A stretch of 64,000 nt of DNA from Candidatus Brocadiaceae bacterium (GTDB lineage Bacteria; Planctomycetota; Brocadiia; SM23-32), in NCBI GenBank assembly GCA_012728835.1, contig JAAYEJ010000062.1, positions 83,941-147,940 on the forward strand. Reading direction: 5' to 3'. Within the stretch, counting starts at the first letter, position 1, and every line of letters begins with the position of its first letter. Positions 50,085-59,401 of the stretch are shown piece by piece. The notes under the pieces were generated by a model that was not told where the DNA came from, did no database searches, and saw only the letters and a program-made list of their open reading frames with translations. The translations under genes were made by a program, and so were the position numbers.

Positions 50085-51104
50085 TCAGGTATGCGAAGGT
50101 CGGTTGTTCGGCGCCACGTGGGGCACCAGGAACTCGTAGCCGTCGCGGCCCATGGCGTCGCGGAGCCGTTCGAGCATCGCCTCGTCACGATAGCTGCCCA
50201 CGATGGCGCCGCCGGACCCGCAGAACTTCGCGCTGGCGCCGGTCGCCCGCGCGGACTGGATCATCTTCATGTCCTCGGGCCGGATGGGGAAGATGCGCGC
50301 ACGCAGGTCGAAGTTCCGGTTGATGACCGCCGCCAGGCCCTCATAGCCGCCGGCTTCCATCAAGGCGCGCGCCTCGTCGGCCAGGGCGGCGATCTCCGCC
50401 ATCGTGGAGACCACCGTGGCGTCCCCGCTCTCGTAGAGGTCCCGCACGCGGATGTGGGCGGTCGAGCTCTCCTTGCCCAGGTCGCGCCGATAGGCCAGGT
50501 AGACGGGCGGCAGAAGCTCCGGTCGAATCCGCTCATAGCGGCCGTGGCCGTGGGCGTCCATGTAGTCGCGCGCGAAGTCCATGTAGACCACGCCCCCGTA
50601 GGCCTGTACAACACGGTCCTGCAGCCCGGCCGTGAGGCCCAGTTCGCCGGTCTCGGCGCGCAGCACCACGGCCGGAAGCACCGGCTCCGGGATCTCGACG
50701 GCGAAGAAGGCAGCCAGGGCGCGCATGACGGCGGTGATGATGGCGCTGGAGCCGCCCAGGCCCACCTGCCGCGGGATGTTCGTGCGGTAGCGGATGGTGA
50801 AGTTCCGGTCGGGCAGCGCCTCGCCGGCCTCCGCACAGTACTCCGCGAAGACCTTCGTGGCGGCCTTCAGGAGGCGGATGCCGCCGTAGTAGCCGCTCTG
50901 CCGCACGTCGTCCAGCAACTGCTGGAGGCTGCCGAAGACGGCCTGGTCCTGCGGGCTGGGACGCAGTTCGAGTTCCGGGCTCTCATACAGGACCACCTCG
51001 GACCAGTAGTCGCCGATGGTGAAGGCGATGGTCTTACCGTGGTAGCCGTCGGACGGGTTGCCAACGAATCCGACACGCGCGTAGGCCCTTGTTCGGACGA
51101 TCAT
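50085..51104 (-). CDS. GHMP kinase, glucuronokinase-like
   Basis: 339 residues. The GHMP phosphate loop is IPRQVGLGGSSAIITAV and the C-terminal motif is GASAKFCGSGGAIVGS. The N terminus ARVGFVGNPSDGYHGKTIAFTI resembles plant glucuronokinases and related bacterial sugar-1-kinases. It likely phosphorylates a uronic acid or similar sugar at C1. The start at 51104 has GAGGAGAC directly upstream and a good promoter; the longer frame is unsupported. It is convergent with the PIG-L gene. Confidence 0.87.
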   Translation of the reverse strand: MIVRTRAYARVGFVGNPSDGYHGKTIAFTIGDYWSEVVLYESPELELRPSPQDQAVFGSLQQLLDDVRQSGYYGGIRLLKAATKVFAEYCAEAGEALPDRNFTIRYRTNIPRQVGLGGSSAIITAVMRALAAFFAVEIPEPVLPAVVLRAETGELGLTAGLQDRVVQAYGGVVYMDFARDYMDAHGHGRYERIRPELLPPVYLAYRRDLGKESSTAHIRVRDLYESGDATVVSTMAEIAALADEARALMEAGGYEGLAAVINRNFDLRARIFPIRPEDMKMIQSARATGASAKFCGSGGAIVGSYRDEAMLERLRDAMGRDGYEFLVPHVAPNNRPSHT

Positions 51105-51169
51105 CGAGTCTCCTCGCCGTGCGGCCGGCGCTGCCTCCGGCCGATGCACCTGGTCTGCCCCGGCCCGGC

Positions 51170-51198
51170 ATTATCGCGTTCGCACGCCCGGCAATCAA
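51170..51198 (-). promoter_or_regulatory. Predicted promoter of the GHMP kinase gene
   Basis: TTGATT (51198-51193), 17-base spacer, GATAAT (51175-51170) on the minus strand, 66 bases upstream of the start. Confidence 0.7.
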
Positions 51199-51241
51199 GC
51201 GGCCGGAAGCCCCTGCCCGGCGCGCGTTCTCCCGGTCCGGG

Positions 51242-51799
51242 TCAGCGCATGTGGTGCACGAGGATCTCCAACCCGATCAGGCACAGCACGATGCCCCCCG
51301 CCGCCTCGGCCCATCGCCCCAGACGCCGCCCGACCCGGTCGCCGATCTGGACCCCGAGGGCGCTGAGGCCCCCCGTAACCAACCCGATGACAAGCGCCGG
51401 AACCCAGATGCGCACCTGCAGCATGGCCAGGCTCATGCCGACGGCCAGCGCGTCGATGCTGGTGGCGACCGAAAGGCAGAGCAGCCGCGCGCCGCAGCTC
51501 GGCTCCCGCACCCTCTCGGCCTCGAAGTTCGTTGCCGCGTCCAGCAGCATCTTCCCGCCGATGAGCGCAAGCAGCCCGAACGCCACCCAGTGGTCGACGC
51601 AGGCCAGCCAGCTCTGCATGGCGCTGCCCGCCAGCCAGCCGACCACGGGCATGGCCGCCTGGAAGACGCCGAAGTGCGCGGCCACCCGCGTGGTGTGTCC
51701 CACGCTGACCTCCCGGAGGGCGACTCCCTCGGCCAGCGAGACGGCAAACGCGTCGGCGGCCAGGCCGACCGCGATGAGCAGGATGTGCGGCAGAGTCAT
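51242..51799 (-). CDS. mntP: Manganese efflux pump MntP
   Basis: 185 residues with six hydrophobic helices. The conserved acidic sites are D16 in GLAADAFAVSLAEG and D116 in ATSIDALAVGMSL, matching the functional Asp residues of E. coli MntP. It exports Mn2+ from the cytoplasm. It lies 33 bases behind the UPF0182 gene, so no space remains for the Mn riboswitch (yybP-ykoY) that often precedes mntP; regulation must come from the upstream operon. Confidence 0.9.
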   Translation of the reverse strand: MTLPHILLIAVGLAADAFAVSLAEGVALREVSVGHTTRVAAHFGVFQAAMPVVGWLAGSAMQSWLACVDHWVAFGLLALIGGKMLLDAATNFEAERVREPSCGARLLCLSVATSIDALAVGMSLAMLQVRIWVPALVIGLVTGGLSALGVQIGDRVGRRLGRWAEAAGGIVLCLIGLEILVHHMR

Positions 51800-51832
51800 A
51801 TGGGGGCGTCTCCGGACTACGGGCCGGGCGGC

Positions 51833-54601
51833 CTACTCGCCGGCCGGGGCCATGGCCTCCGACAGCCGGCCGAGAAGGACCTCCAGCCGGTTCATGTGTT
51901 CGCCGTAGCGCTGCCAGTCGGCCTCCTGCAGCGCACGTTGTGCGGCGCCGTATTCGGCGTTCGCCGCCCGGACCGCCTCCGCCACGGCGGCGGACACGGC
52001 CGGTGCGTCCCGCCCGGGCGGGGATGCCGGCCCGTCGCGGGCGGGGAGATCGGGCGGCCCGCTGACCTCGAACAACTGCCGCAGGGCCTCCTGGAGGGTT
52101 TCGGCCATGGCCACCCGGGAGCCGGCGGCCACGATGACCCGCTTGATCTGGGGGATCGCCTCGGCGTCGGCCCGGATGTAGAGCGGTTCCACGTACAGGA
52201 GGCCGCCGGCGATTGGGATCACCAGCAGGTTGCCCCTCAGCACGCTGCTGCCGCTCTGATTCCAGAGCGTCACCTGCCCCGAGATCAGAGGGTCCTGGTC
52301 GATGTAGTTCTCAACCTGCAGGGGGCCGTCGACCAGCTTCCCCTTGGGGAACACGCACACCACCAGCTTGCCGTAGTGCTCTCCGTCGCAGCGGCCGCCC
52401 AGCCAGGCGATCATGTTGGCCCGCCCGCGCGGCGTCATCGGCAGCATGACCAGGAACTCGGGCCGTTCGCTGTCCGGAAGGCGCATCACGGCGTAGTAGC
52501 TCTCCACCATCTGCCGCTGGCCGTGGTACTTCTCCTGGGCGACCTCCCAGATGTCTTCCCTCGTGTAGAAGACCTGCGGGCTCCGCATGTGGTAGACGTT
52601 GTACTTCTCCGCCTGAATCTCGAAGAGGTCGACCGGGTAACGCACGTGGCGGCGAAGCCCCTCCGGCATCTCCTCCAGCGGCCGGTAGAGTCCCGGGAAC
52701 ATCCGGGCATAGGCGCGGACCAGCGGATCCGATCCGTCCGCGACGTAGAGGGTCACCGTCCCCTCATACGCGTCAACGACGGCCTTGACCGAGTTGCGGA
52801 CGTAGTTGAGCCGCCCGCCGGCCGCCGGTTCGCTGTAGGGGTAGAGGCGCGTGTGCGTGTAGGCGTCCTGGATCCAGAAGATCCGCCCGGCGTGCACGAC
52901 CGGATATGGGTCGCGGTCGAGGGTGAGGTACGGCACCAGACGGCGAACGCGTTCCACCACCTGACGTCGGTAGAGGATGCGGCTCTCGGAGGTCAGGTCG
53001 GTTGAGAGGAGGATCTTCGGGTCCCGCAACTCAACGGCGAAGGCCAGCCGCCGCCGGAACGTCCCCACAGGGACGCCGCCCGAGCCCTCGTACCGCGTCC
53101 AGGCGTTCTCGTCGCCCATGGGATAGTCGAACTCGTCTTCATTCGTCCGCACGAACACGTAGCCGTTCGTCGCTTCGCCGTAGTAGACCTCCGGGCGGTC
53201 CAGCGGGATCGACTCCGGGGTCACCGGCGGGATGTCCCGCACGGTCAGGACCGGGAAGCCGTCTTCCGTGAACGCGTTGGCCGGGCTCATGCACACGCCG
53301 TGGCCGTGGGTGTACTTCAGCCGCAGATTGACCCAGCTCTGCGCACTCGCCTGCAGGCGGTCGGGCGCGATCTCCCGCACCGACAGGAGCATCTGGGTCG
53401 TGCCGCCCTCCGTCTCGTAACGCCCGACGTCCACATCCAGGAACTCGTAGTACGACCGGATCGTCTGCAGGTGCCGGAAGGTCTCGCGCAGGGGCCGCCA
53501 GTCCCATACCCGCACGTTGTCGACCGTCGCCCGGTCGGCGGCCACGTCCTCGTAGCGGAGGTCGTCGACGACGGGGTACTCGATCTCCTCGATCGCGTCC
53601 AGAGCGTAGGCGCGCCGCGTGAAGTCGATCGCGTGCCGTATGTACGGCTCTTCGAGGCGCAGCTCGTTGGGCGTCACGCGCAGCGACTGGACCAGTGGCG
53701 GCAGCAGCCCTTCGGCCAGCACCACGCAGCCCAGCCACGCACCCAGGCCGATCAGGACGGACCGCAGGTCCCTGACCGAACGGGCGCGCAGCAGCAGCAC
53801 CGCCGCGACGAGGGCGGCTGCGGCCATCAGCCAGTGCCCGGGCAGCCGCACGTGCACGTCCGTGTAGCCGGCGCCGAACGCCGCCCCGGCGGTGCTGTAG
53901 AGGAGGCCGTATCGATCCAGGAGATGCCCGGCTGCAACCAGGAGGAACGCGACGCCCAGCGTGCGGCTCAGATGGCTGAACACCCCCGCGGGCAGCCCGT
54001 CCCGCCCGCCCAGAAACGCACCCGATGCCGTGTGCCACGCCGCCGCTCCGGCCAGCGAGACCCACACGAGCGCAAGCAGCATGCGGCGGAGAAGGACGGC
54101 CAGCGGGTAAACGAGCACGAAGAAGCCGATGTCCTTCCCGAAGATGGGATCGGCCACGTCGAACGGCATCCGATACAGGAAGAGCAGCACGCGGTGCCAC
54201 ATCAACGAGAGCATGCTGCCGCCGACCACGCCTGCGAAGGCAGCGCCGGCCCAGCACAGGGGCCAGGCCATCTGCTGCAGCGGGGCAAAGGGAGACGCCC
54301 GGCGTCCCCACTGCGGACGCCCCCGGTCGCTGCTCCGTGCGATGCGCCGCGCGATCAGGAACCCGGAGGCCGCCGCCCCAAAGGATGCCGCAAACCCCAC
54401 GCACCAGAGCACGACCCGGGCCAGCAGGATTCGGCCGTAGACCGATCCGCAGCCCAGGGAGTCGAACCACCAGTAGTCGACCAGCACTGCGGCCAGAATC
54501 CGGAGCGCCACCATGGCGATCAGGACTCCGCCGACAGCGGCAACCACCGCGATGACCGATCGATGCCTCCACCGGCGGCTGCCGGGCACTCCATGCCTCA
54601 T
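51833..54601 (-). CDS. UPF0182 family membrane protein
   Basis: 922 residues, the usual length for UPF0182 (COG1615). About seven membrane helices fill the first 310 residues (for example VVAAVGGVLIAMVALRILAAVLV). A large soluble region with conserved RPEVYYGEATNGYVFVRTNEDEFDYP, VPVGTFRRRLAFAVEL, WIQDAYTHTRLYPYSEP and NMIAWLGGRCDGEHYGKLVV follows. The C terminus is helical and Ala/Asp-rich. The function is unknown. It starts six bases after the transglutaminase stop, so the two are probably co-translated. Confidence 0.92.
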   Translation of the reverse strand: MRHGVPGSRRWRHRSVIAVVAAVGGVLIAMVALRILAAVLVDYWWFDSLGCGSVYGRILLARVVLWCVGFAASFGAAASGFLIARRIARSSDRGRPQWGRRASPFAPLQQMAWPLCWAGAAFAGVVGGSMLSLMWHRVLLFLYRMPFDVADPIFGKDIGFFVLVYPLAVLLRRMLLALVWVSLAGAAAWHTASGAFLGGRDGLPAGVFSHLSRTLGVAFLLVAAGHLLDRYGLLYSTAGAAFGAGYTDVHVRLPGHWLMAAAALVAAVLLLRARSVRDLRSVLIGLGAWLGCVVLAEGLLPPLVQSLRVTPNELRLEEPYIRHAIDFTRRAYALDAIEEIEYPVVDDLRYEDVAADRATVDNVRVWDWRPLRETFRHLQTIRSYYEFLDVDVGRYETEGGTTQMLLSVREIAPDRLQASAQSWVNLRLKYTHGHGVCMSPANAFTEDGFPVLTVRDIPPVTPESIPLDRPEVYYGEATNGYVFVRTNEDEFDYPMGDENAWTRYEGSGGVPVGTFRRRLAFAVELRDPKILLSTDLTSESRILYRRQVVERVRRLVPYLTLDRDPYPVVHAGRIFWIQDAYTHTRLYPYSEPAAGGRLNYVRNSVKAVVDAYEGTVTLYVADGSDPLVRAYARMFPGLYRPLEEMPEGLRRHVRYPVDLFEIQAEKYNVYHMRSPQVFYTREDIWEVAQEKYHGQRQMVESYYAVMRLPDSERPEFLVMLPMTPRGRANMIAWLGGRCDGEHYGKLVVCVFPKGKLVDGPLQVENYIDQDPLISGQVTLWNQSGSSVLRGNLLVIPIAGGLLYVEPLYIRADAEAIPQIKRVIVAAGSRVAMAETLQEALRQLFEVSGPPDLPARDGPASPPGRDAPAVSAAVAEAVRAANAEYGAAQRALQEADWQRYGEHMNRLEVLLGRLSEAMAPAGE

Positions 54602-54607
54602 TGTCCG

Positions 54608-56101
54608 TCACTCCACTTCCAGAACCTCCACGGCCAACCCTCCGAACACGCGCGAGATTGCGGCGGAGAGCATGAACAACTCGTCGGTCCCGTTCAGGGC
54701 GCTTCGCGCGAGGACCAGGTGCGTGGCGTCGTGCCCGCCCAGCGCGGCATCGATCGGGAACCACTCGCCCACGAAGACCTCCGTCCACATGTGGTAGCCG
54801 AAGCCGCCGCCTCCGGTGCCCGGGAGCTCGTCCACGTAGACCAGCCCGCCGACCACACGGCTCGGCATGCCGGCCGCCCTGGCCATCGCGGCCGCCAGCA
54901 CGGCGTGTTCCGTGCAGTCGCCGGCCTTCTGTTCGGCCGCCTCCGCCGCCGTCGCGAACCCCAGACTCAGGTTCTTCCCGGTGATCGCCTCCCGCACGTA
55001 CGCCTCGATCCGCCGGACGGCCGCCAGTGCATCCGTCTCCGCGCCGACCGCCTTGCGGGCCATGCGGAGCACGAGGCGGTCACGGGTCTCCATCCACACA
55101 TTCGCCTGCAGGAGATCCGCATACTCGGCGCCGGCGTAAGGGAGTGCGTAACTGCGCTCCGGCGACCCCGTCGCCTGCCGCAGCGTCACCTCGCATCCGC
55201 CCTCGCGTGCCTCCACCTGCTGGAACGGCCCCGACTCCAGCCCCCACGTCGCCGCCTCGCCGGTCGGGGAGGTCAGACGCAGGCGCAGGCGCTTCACCCT
55301 GCGGGGGTTCGGTATGGGCCTGTCCGGCCGCACGAACGAGGCGGCCAGTATGTCCGCCGGGTCGTTCTCTCCCAGCGCCAGCACTCGGGTGGTCCTGCGC
55401 GACTCGAGCGTCATGTTGCCGGGCATGGCGACGGTGGCCAGCCATACCGTGCCCTCGCCGTCGAACCACGTCGAGGACGTCAGGCCGCCCATCAGGTCCA
55501 TTCGGGTGTCGGCCCGATGCAGGTGCTTGCGGACCTCGAAGACCTGCACGTCCTCCTGCCCCCGGATGGTCACATGCACCGGCACGGGCAGCCCGGGCGC
55601 GTCGGGGACGAACGCCTCGGCCGTGTAGGTCGTCCCGGGCTCAAGGCCCATCCGCTCCTGCAGGCAACGCAGTCCCCACGGCCCCAGTCCGTCGTGCGCA
55701 GCGATTCGGGAAACGGTCGGGACACCGCCGGCGCGCCGGCTGACCAGCATCTCGTCGCCCTCGCGCCGGCCCTCCTGGACGAACGAGAGTGCGCCCTCGA
55801 TCGACTGACGGAACTCGCGAACTTGCCCCGTCGCGTCCTCCAGGATCCCGGTCTCGATTGCGAACGTCATCGGCATGTCCAGCCGCTTGACGGTGAACGC
55901 GATCTCCACGGTCGTCCGGTACAGAGGGCCGTCCGGCCCCTCCTCTTCGGCCAACGTCTCGTGCTGGTGCCCCGCCTTCTGCCCCATCAGGTAGAGGGCA
56001 TACCAGTTCTCCTCCAGCAGCCCGTCGGCCGAAACGCTCGGCGCCCATAGAACGGCCATCGCCGCCAGCATGATCGACGCCACCCGCCGTGCCGATGCCA
56101 T
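54608..56101 (-). CDS. Secreted transglutaminase-like cysteine peptidase
   Basis: 497 residues. The N terminus (ASIMLAAMAVLWAPSVSA) is a signal peptide. The transglutaminase-like core near the C terminus has the triad C396 (KAGDCTEHA), H437 (GYHMWTEVFVGEW) and D451 (FPIDAALGG). Residues 30-320 form a beta-rich domain of unknown function. It could cleave or cross-link peptides outside the cytoplasm. The ATG at 56101 has GGAGGATC directly upstream; the longer frame extends into gamma-glutamyltransferase. It sits between that gene and UPF0182. Confidence 0.85.
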   Translation of the reverse strand: MASARRVASIMLAAMAVLWAPSVSADGLLEENWYALYLMGQKAGHQHETLAEEEGPDGPLYRTTVEIAFTVKRLDMPMTFAIETGILEDATGQVREFRQSIEGALSFVQEGRREGDEMLVSRRAGGVPTVSRIAAHDGLGPWGLRCLQERMGLEPGTTYTAEAFVPDAPGLPVPVHVTIRGQEDVQVFEVRKHLHRADTRMDLMGGLTSSTWFDGEGTVWLATVAMPGNMTLESRRTTRVLALGENDPADILAASFVRPDRPIPNPRRVKRLRLRLTSPTGEAATWGLESGPFQQVEAREGGCEVTLRQATGSPERSYALPYAGAEYADLLQANVWMETRDRLVLRMARKAVGAETDALAAVRRIEAYVREAITGKNLSLGFATAAEAAEQKAGDCTEHAVLAAAMARAAGMPSRVVGGLVYVDELPGTGGGGFGYHMWTEVFVGEWFPIDAALGGHDATHLVLARSALNGTDELFMLSAAISRVFGGLAVEVLEVE

Positions 56102-56172
56102 CGCGATCCTCCGCAGAAGTCGGTCCTGTCCGGTTCGTTCGTCACACCGTCCGCGCCGGGCGATCCCGGAAG

Positions 56173-57942
56173 CTACCACCCGAGCGCGTACGCTGTCTCG
56201 CCGCGCGGTGAGACCGCTCCGCTGAGGATGCCGCCCTCGGAACGCACGCACACGGCGTTCTGCGAGGACCAGGCATTCTCGGAGCGGACGACGTGCCCAC
56301 GGCCCGCGAGGTCCGCCCAAACGTCCTCCGGGACAAGTGCCTCGAGGCAGAGCGTGCCCGGCTCGGCCGCGCGGGGGTAGAAGGAGTTCGGGAAGTGCTT
56401 CGTGAAGAACGTCGGGGCCTCCGCCGCCTCCTGCAGCGACATGCCGAACTCGACGACATTCAGGAAGAACTGCAGCCCCCACTGGTCCTGGCAGTCCCCG
56501 CCGGGGCTTCCGAAGGCCATGTACGGCCGGCTGTCGCGCAGGGCCAGCGTGGGCGTCAGCGTGGTGCGCGGACGCTTCCCCGGCTCCAGGCAATTGGGGT
56601 GCCCCCGCACGAGCGAGAACATCTGCCCGCGCGTGCCCAGCGGGAAGCCGAGCCCCGGCACGATCGGCGACGACATGAGCCACCCGCCGCTCGGCGTGGC
56701 CGAGACCATGTTGCCGGCATGGTCAACCACGTCCAACTTCGTGGTATCGCCCCGGGGGTCCGACCATCGGCCGCCCGACGCCATGGCGCGCGCCACGTCG
56801 TGCGCGCGCTCGGCCCGCAGGGACGGGTAGCCCCCGGGGCGCAGTTCCAGCGACGCCGTGCGGGCATCCACCAGCGCCCGGCGTTCGGCCGCGTAGCCCT
56901 CGCTGAGCAGGCGGTCGAACGGCACCTCGACGAACTCGGGATCGCCGTAGTAGAACTCCCGGTCCGCATACGCCAGCTTCATGCACTCGGTCACGGTGTG
57001 GATGTAGTCGGCGGAGTTGTGCCCCATCGCGCGCAAGTCGAAGCCGGCCAGCAGGCTCAGCGATTGCAGCATCACCGGCCCCTGCGTCCACGGCCCGCAC
57101 TTGTGCACCTCGATGCCCCTGTAGGAGTAGCGCACGGGTTCCTCGATGCGCGCGCGAAAGCCGGCCAGATCCTCGCGCGTCAGCAGGCAGGTGTGCGCGC
57201 GTCCCGACGCATCGCGGATCGGCGTTCCGGCCCCGAACTCCACGATCGCCGCCGCCATGTCCTCGTTGTAGAAGCGCGCATGGGCAGCCTGCAGGCCGGC
57301 CTCCCGGCCGGAGTGGCCGCGCTCGGCCTCGATCAGCTTGCGGAACGTGGCCGCCAGCTCCGGCTGCCGCCACACCGCGCCCGGCCGCGGCGGCTCCCCG
57401 TCGCGCAGGAAGACCCGCGCCGAGGACGGCCATTCCTCCCGGAAGCGCTTCGCGTGCTCGGCGATGGCCCGGTTCAACGCCTGGCCCACCGGGAAGCCGC
57501 CCGCCGCGAGTTCCAGCGCCGGCGCCATCACGTCGGCCAGGCGCATCGTGCCGAACCGCTCGAGGACGGCGATCCACGTGGCAGGTGCGGAGGGCACCAC
57601 CGCCCCCAGGAAGCCGTCGCCCGGGATGACCTCGTCCACTCCAAGCTCCCGGAAGCGTTCGATCGTGGCGGCGGCCGGGGCCGTTCCGTGACCGCTCACG
57701 GCGCAGACGCGGCCCTCGGCGGCGCTGTGGATCAGCACCGGGGCCTCGCCGCCGAATCCGTTCTGATGCGGCTCAAGCACGGTCAACGCGAACGCCGTGG
57801 CGGCCGCAGCGTCCGCAGCATTGCCGCCCGAACGCAGGATGTGCAGGCCGGCTTCGGACGCCAGGTAGTGCCGTGAGGCCACGACTCCGTGCGTGCAGGC
57901 GATCGTGGGGCGTCCGCCCCGCATGTTCGTACCGGTCGTCAT
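56173..57942 (-). CDS. Gamma-glutamyltransferase family protein
   Basis: 589 residues. HGVVASRHYLASEAGLHILRSGGNAADAAAATAFALTVLEPHQNGFGG is the family start. T400 in GDTTKLDVVD is the N-terminal nucleophile created by self-cleavage into large and small subunits; SATPSGG and AFGSPGGDCQ complete the site. It lacks an obvious signal peptide, so it is cytoplasmic unless another start is used. Such enzymes act on gamma-glutamyl amides or on other cyclic amides. The start (57942) has no strong SD. Confidence 0.9.
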   Translation of the reverse strand: MTTGTNMRGGRPTIACTHGVVASRHYLASEAGLHILRSGGNAADAAAATAFALTVLEPHQNGFGGEAPVLIHSAAEGRVCAVSGHGTAPAAATIERFRELGVDEVIPGDGFLGAVVPSAPATWIAVLERFGTMRLADVMAPALELAAGGFPVGQALNRAIAEHAKRFREEWPSSARVFLRDGEPPRPGAVWRQPELAATFRKLIEAERGHSGREAGLQAAHARFYNEDMAAAIVEFGAGTPIRDASGRAHTCLLTREDLAGFRARIEEPVRYSYRGIEVHKCGPWTQGPVMLQSLSLLAGFDLRAMGHNSADYIHTVTECMKLAYADREFYYGDPEFVEVPFDRLLSEGYAAERRALVDARTASLELRPGGYPSLRAERAHDVARAMASGGRWSDPRGDTTKLDVVDHAGNMVSATPSGGWLMSSPIVPGLGFPLGTRGQMFSLVRGHPNCLEPGKRPRTTLTPTLALRDSRPYMAFGSPGGDCQDQWGLQFFLNVVEFGMSLQEAAEAPTFFTKHFPNSFYPRAAEPGTLCLEALVPEDVWADLAGRGHVVRSENAWSSQNAVCVRSEGGILSGAVSPRGETAYALGW

Positions 57943-57996
57943 CGGCAATGCCGTTTCTTCGGAGGGGCTACGAATCGGAACCCGCCGTCCCTGCAC

Positions 57997-58662
57997 TCAC
58001 GCAAGGCGGGCGGCCCAACGGATGCATCCCAGCAGGTGCTCCAGATACCAGGGCTCCTCCCACAGGTCTTCGAAATGCCCGAACCCGGAGTAGATGACCC
58101 GGCCACGGCCCCAGGTGTGGCACCACCCGAGCGCGTAGTCGCCATCCTCCCGCGGACCCCTGGACATATCCACCGACTCGTTCTGCAGCGACAACAGCAC
58201 GTGCGTCCTGCTGCGGTCCCAGTCGTCGTGGACGTAGATCTCGTCCCGGACCCGAAAGCACTCGCCGAGCATGGCGACCGCCGGATGGGCGGTGTCCTCC
58301 ACGCGCACAGTGAACTCCTGGCACCAGGGATGGCCGATGAACCGGCCCCCGATCATCTCGACGAACTCCGGCCAGTCCCCGTAGGTCGTGGTCGCGTTGT
58401 GGATGCCGACGACGCCCATTCCGCCGCGCACCGCCTCCATGAACGCCGACTTCTGCTCGTCGCTCCAGCCCGGATCGCCGGACGTCGCCAGAACGACCAC
58501 GTCGACGTCGGCGAGGCGTTCCGCCGTGATCAGGGCGCTGCGTGCGGTCGTCACCGCCTCGAACACGCCCGACCGGCGCCCCAGGCGCTTCAGCGCGACC
58601 TCGGCGTGCGGCAGGTAGGCGTGCTCGTATCCCCCGGAGTGCCGGGTCATCAGGACTCTCAT
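57997..58662 (-). CDS. ThuA-like domain protein
   Basis: 221 residues. MRVLMTRHSGGYEHAYLPHAEVALKRL, VVVLATSGDPGWSDEQKSAFMEAVRGGMGVVGIHNAT, GGRFIGHPWCQEFTVRVEDTAHPA and PREDGDYALGWCHTWGRGRVIYSGFGH match the class I glutamine-amidotransferase-like ThuA fold. ThuA proteins are linked to sugar (trehalose/disaccharide) use and are abundant in Planctomycetota. The start at 58662 has GAGAGG upstream. It lies between HD and gamma-glutamyltransferase genes in the operon. Confidence 0.85.
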   Translation of the reverse strand: MRVLMTRHSGGYEHAYLPHAEVALKRLGRRSGVFEAVTTARSALITAERLADVDVVVLATSGDPGWSDEQKSAFMEAVRGGMGVVGIHNATTTYGDWPEFVEMIGGRFIGHPWCQEFTVRVEDTAHPAVAMLGECFRVRDEIYVHDDWDRSRTHVLLSLQNESVDMSRGPREDGDYALGWCHTWGRGRVIYSGFGHFEDLWEEPWYLEHLLGCIRWAARLA

Positions 58663-58685
58663 GGCCGGCCTCTCAGTCCCTCCGC

Positions 58686-59249
58686 TCAGAGCCCCAGGTC
58701 CTCCGCGATCTCCTGCATCGCCTCCAGGACGATCCCGATGTGCTCCTCGAGCGACACGCCCATCTCGCGGGCGCCCGTCTCCACCAGCGACCGGTCCACA
58801 CCCGCCGCGAAGCGCTTCTCCGGCCACTTCTTCATCACGGCGTCCACCGTCACGTCCGACAGCTTCCTGGACGGCCGAACCAGTGCGACCGCCACGATCA
58901 GCCCCGTCAGCTCATCCACGGCGAAGACGGCCCGCTTCATGGCCGTGTCCCGCGACGTCCCGGTGTGCTCGGCGTGGGCCATGACGCCCTCGGCGAGTTC
59001 CTCCGAGTACCCCTGCGCACGCAAATACTCGGCCCCGCGGGCCGGGTGATCCGCCGCATCCGGGTACCGTTCGTAGTCGAAATCGTGCAGAAGCCCCAGC
59101 ACGCCCCACCTGTCCTCGTCCTCTCCCAGGCGGCGTGCATATGCCCGCATCGCGGCCTCCACCGCGTAGGCGTGCTTCCGCAGGTTCTTGTTCTCCGTCC
59201 ACTCATGCAGGACGCTCAGTGCTTCATCGCGGGCCGGCCAATCAGCCAT
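58686..59249 (-). CDS. HD-domain metal-dependent hydrolase
   Basis: 187 residues. H26 in LRKHAYAV, H55-D56 in LLHDFDYERYP, then H68 (DHPARG), H92 in MAHAEHTG and the later D112 (DELTGLI) form the HDIG metal site. Such proteins are phosphohydrolases of nucleotides or related phosphates. It is the first gene of a packed six-gene minus-strand operon (HD, ThuA, gamma-glutamyltransferase, transglutaminase, UPF0182, mntP). Confidence 0.9.
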   Translation of the reverse strand: MADWPARDEALSVLHEWTENKNLRKHAYAVEAAMRAYARRLGEDEDRWGVLGLLHDFDYERYPDAADHPARGAEYLRAQGYSEELAEGVMAHAEHTGTSRDTAMKRAVFAVDELTGLIVAVALVRPSRKLSDVTVDAVMKKWPEKRFAAGVDRSLVETGAREMGVSLEEHIGIVLEAMQEIAEDLGL

Positions 59250-59287
59250 CGGAACGCTCTCCCTTGGTCTCGGTGCCCATCCGACCC

Positions 59288-59317
59288 ATTGTAAGGGCGC
59301 CGCCGCGCTCGTGCCAA
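59288..59317 (-). promoter_or_regulatory. Predicted promoter of the HD-to-mntP operon
   Basis: TTGGCA (59317-59312), 18-base spacer, TACAAT (59293-59288) on the minus strand, 39 bases upstream of the HD start. Confidence 0.65.
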
Positions 59318-59356
59318 GGTCGCCGGCCGATCAGGCACTTGAAGGCCGACAAGGGA

Positions 59357-59385
59357 TTGCCAACGGTCCCCGCGTGCGTTAACAT
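59357..59385 (+). promoter_or_regulatory. Predicted promoter for the gene at 59402
   Basis: TTGCCA (59357-59362), 17-base spacer, TAACAT (59380-59385), only 17 bases upstream of the ATG, which gives a leader of about 10 bases. Confidence 0.55.
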
Positions 59386-59401
59386 AGAAGAGAGAAGGTC
59401 C

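Noticed and set aside
51800..51832. Manganese riboswitch (yybP-ykoY) before mntP
   Set aside because: Only 33 bases separate mntP from the preceding stop, too short for this riboswitch.
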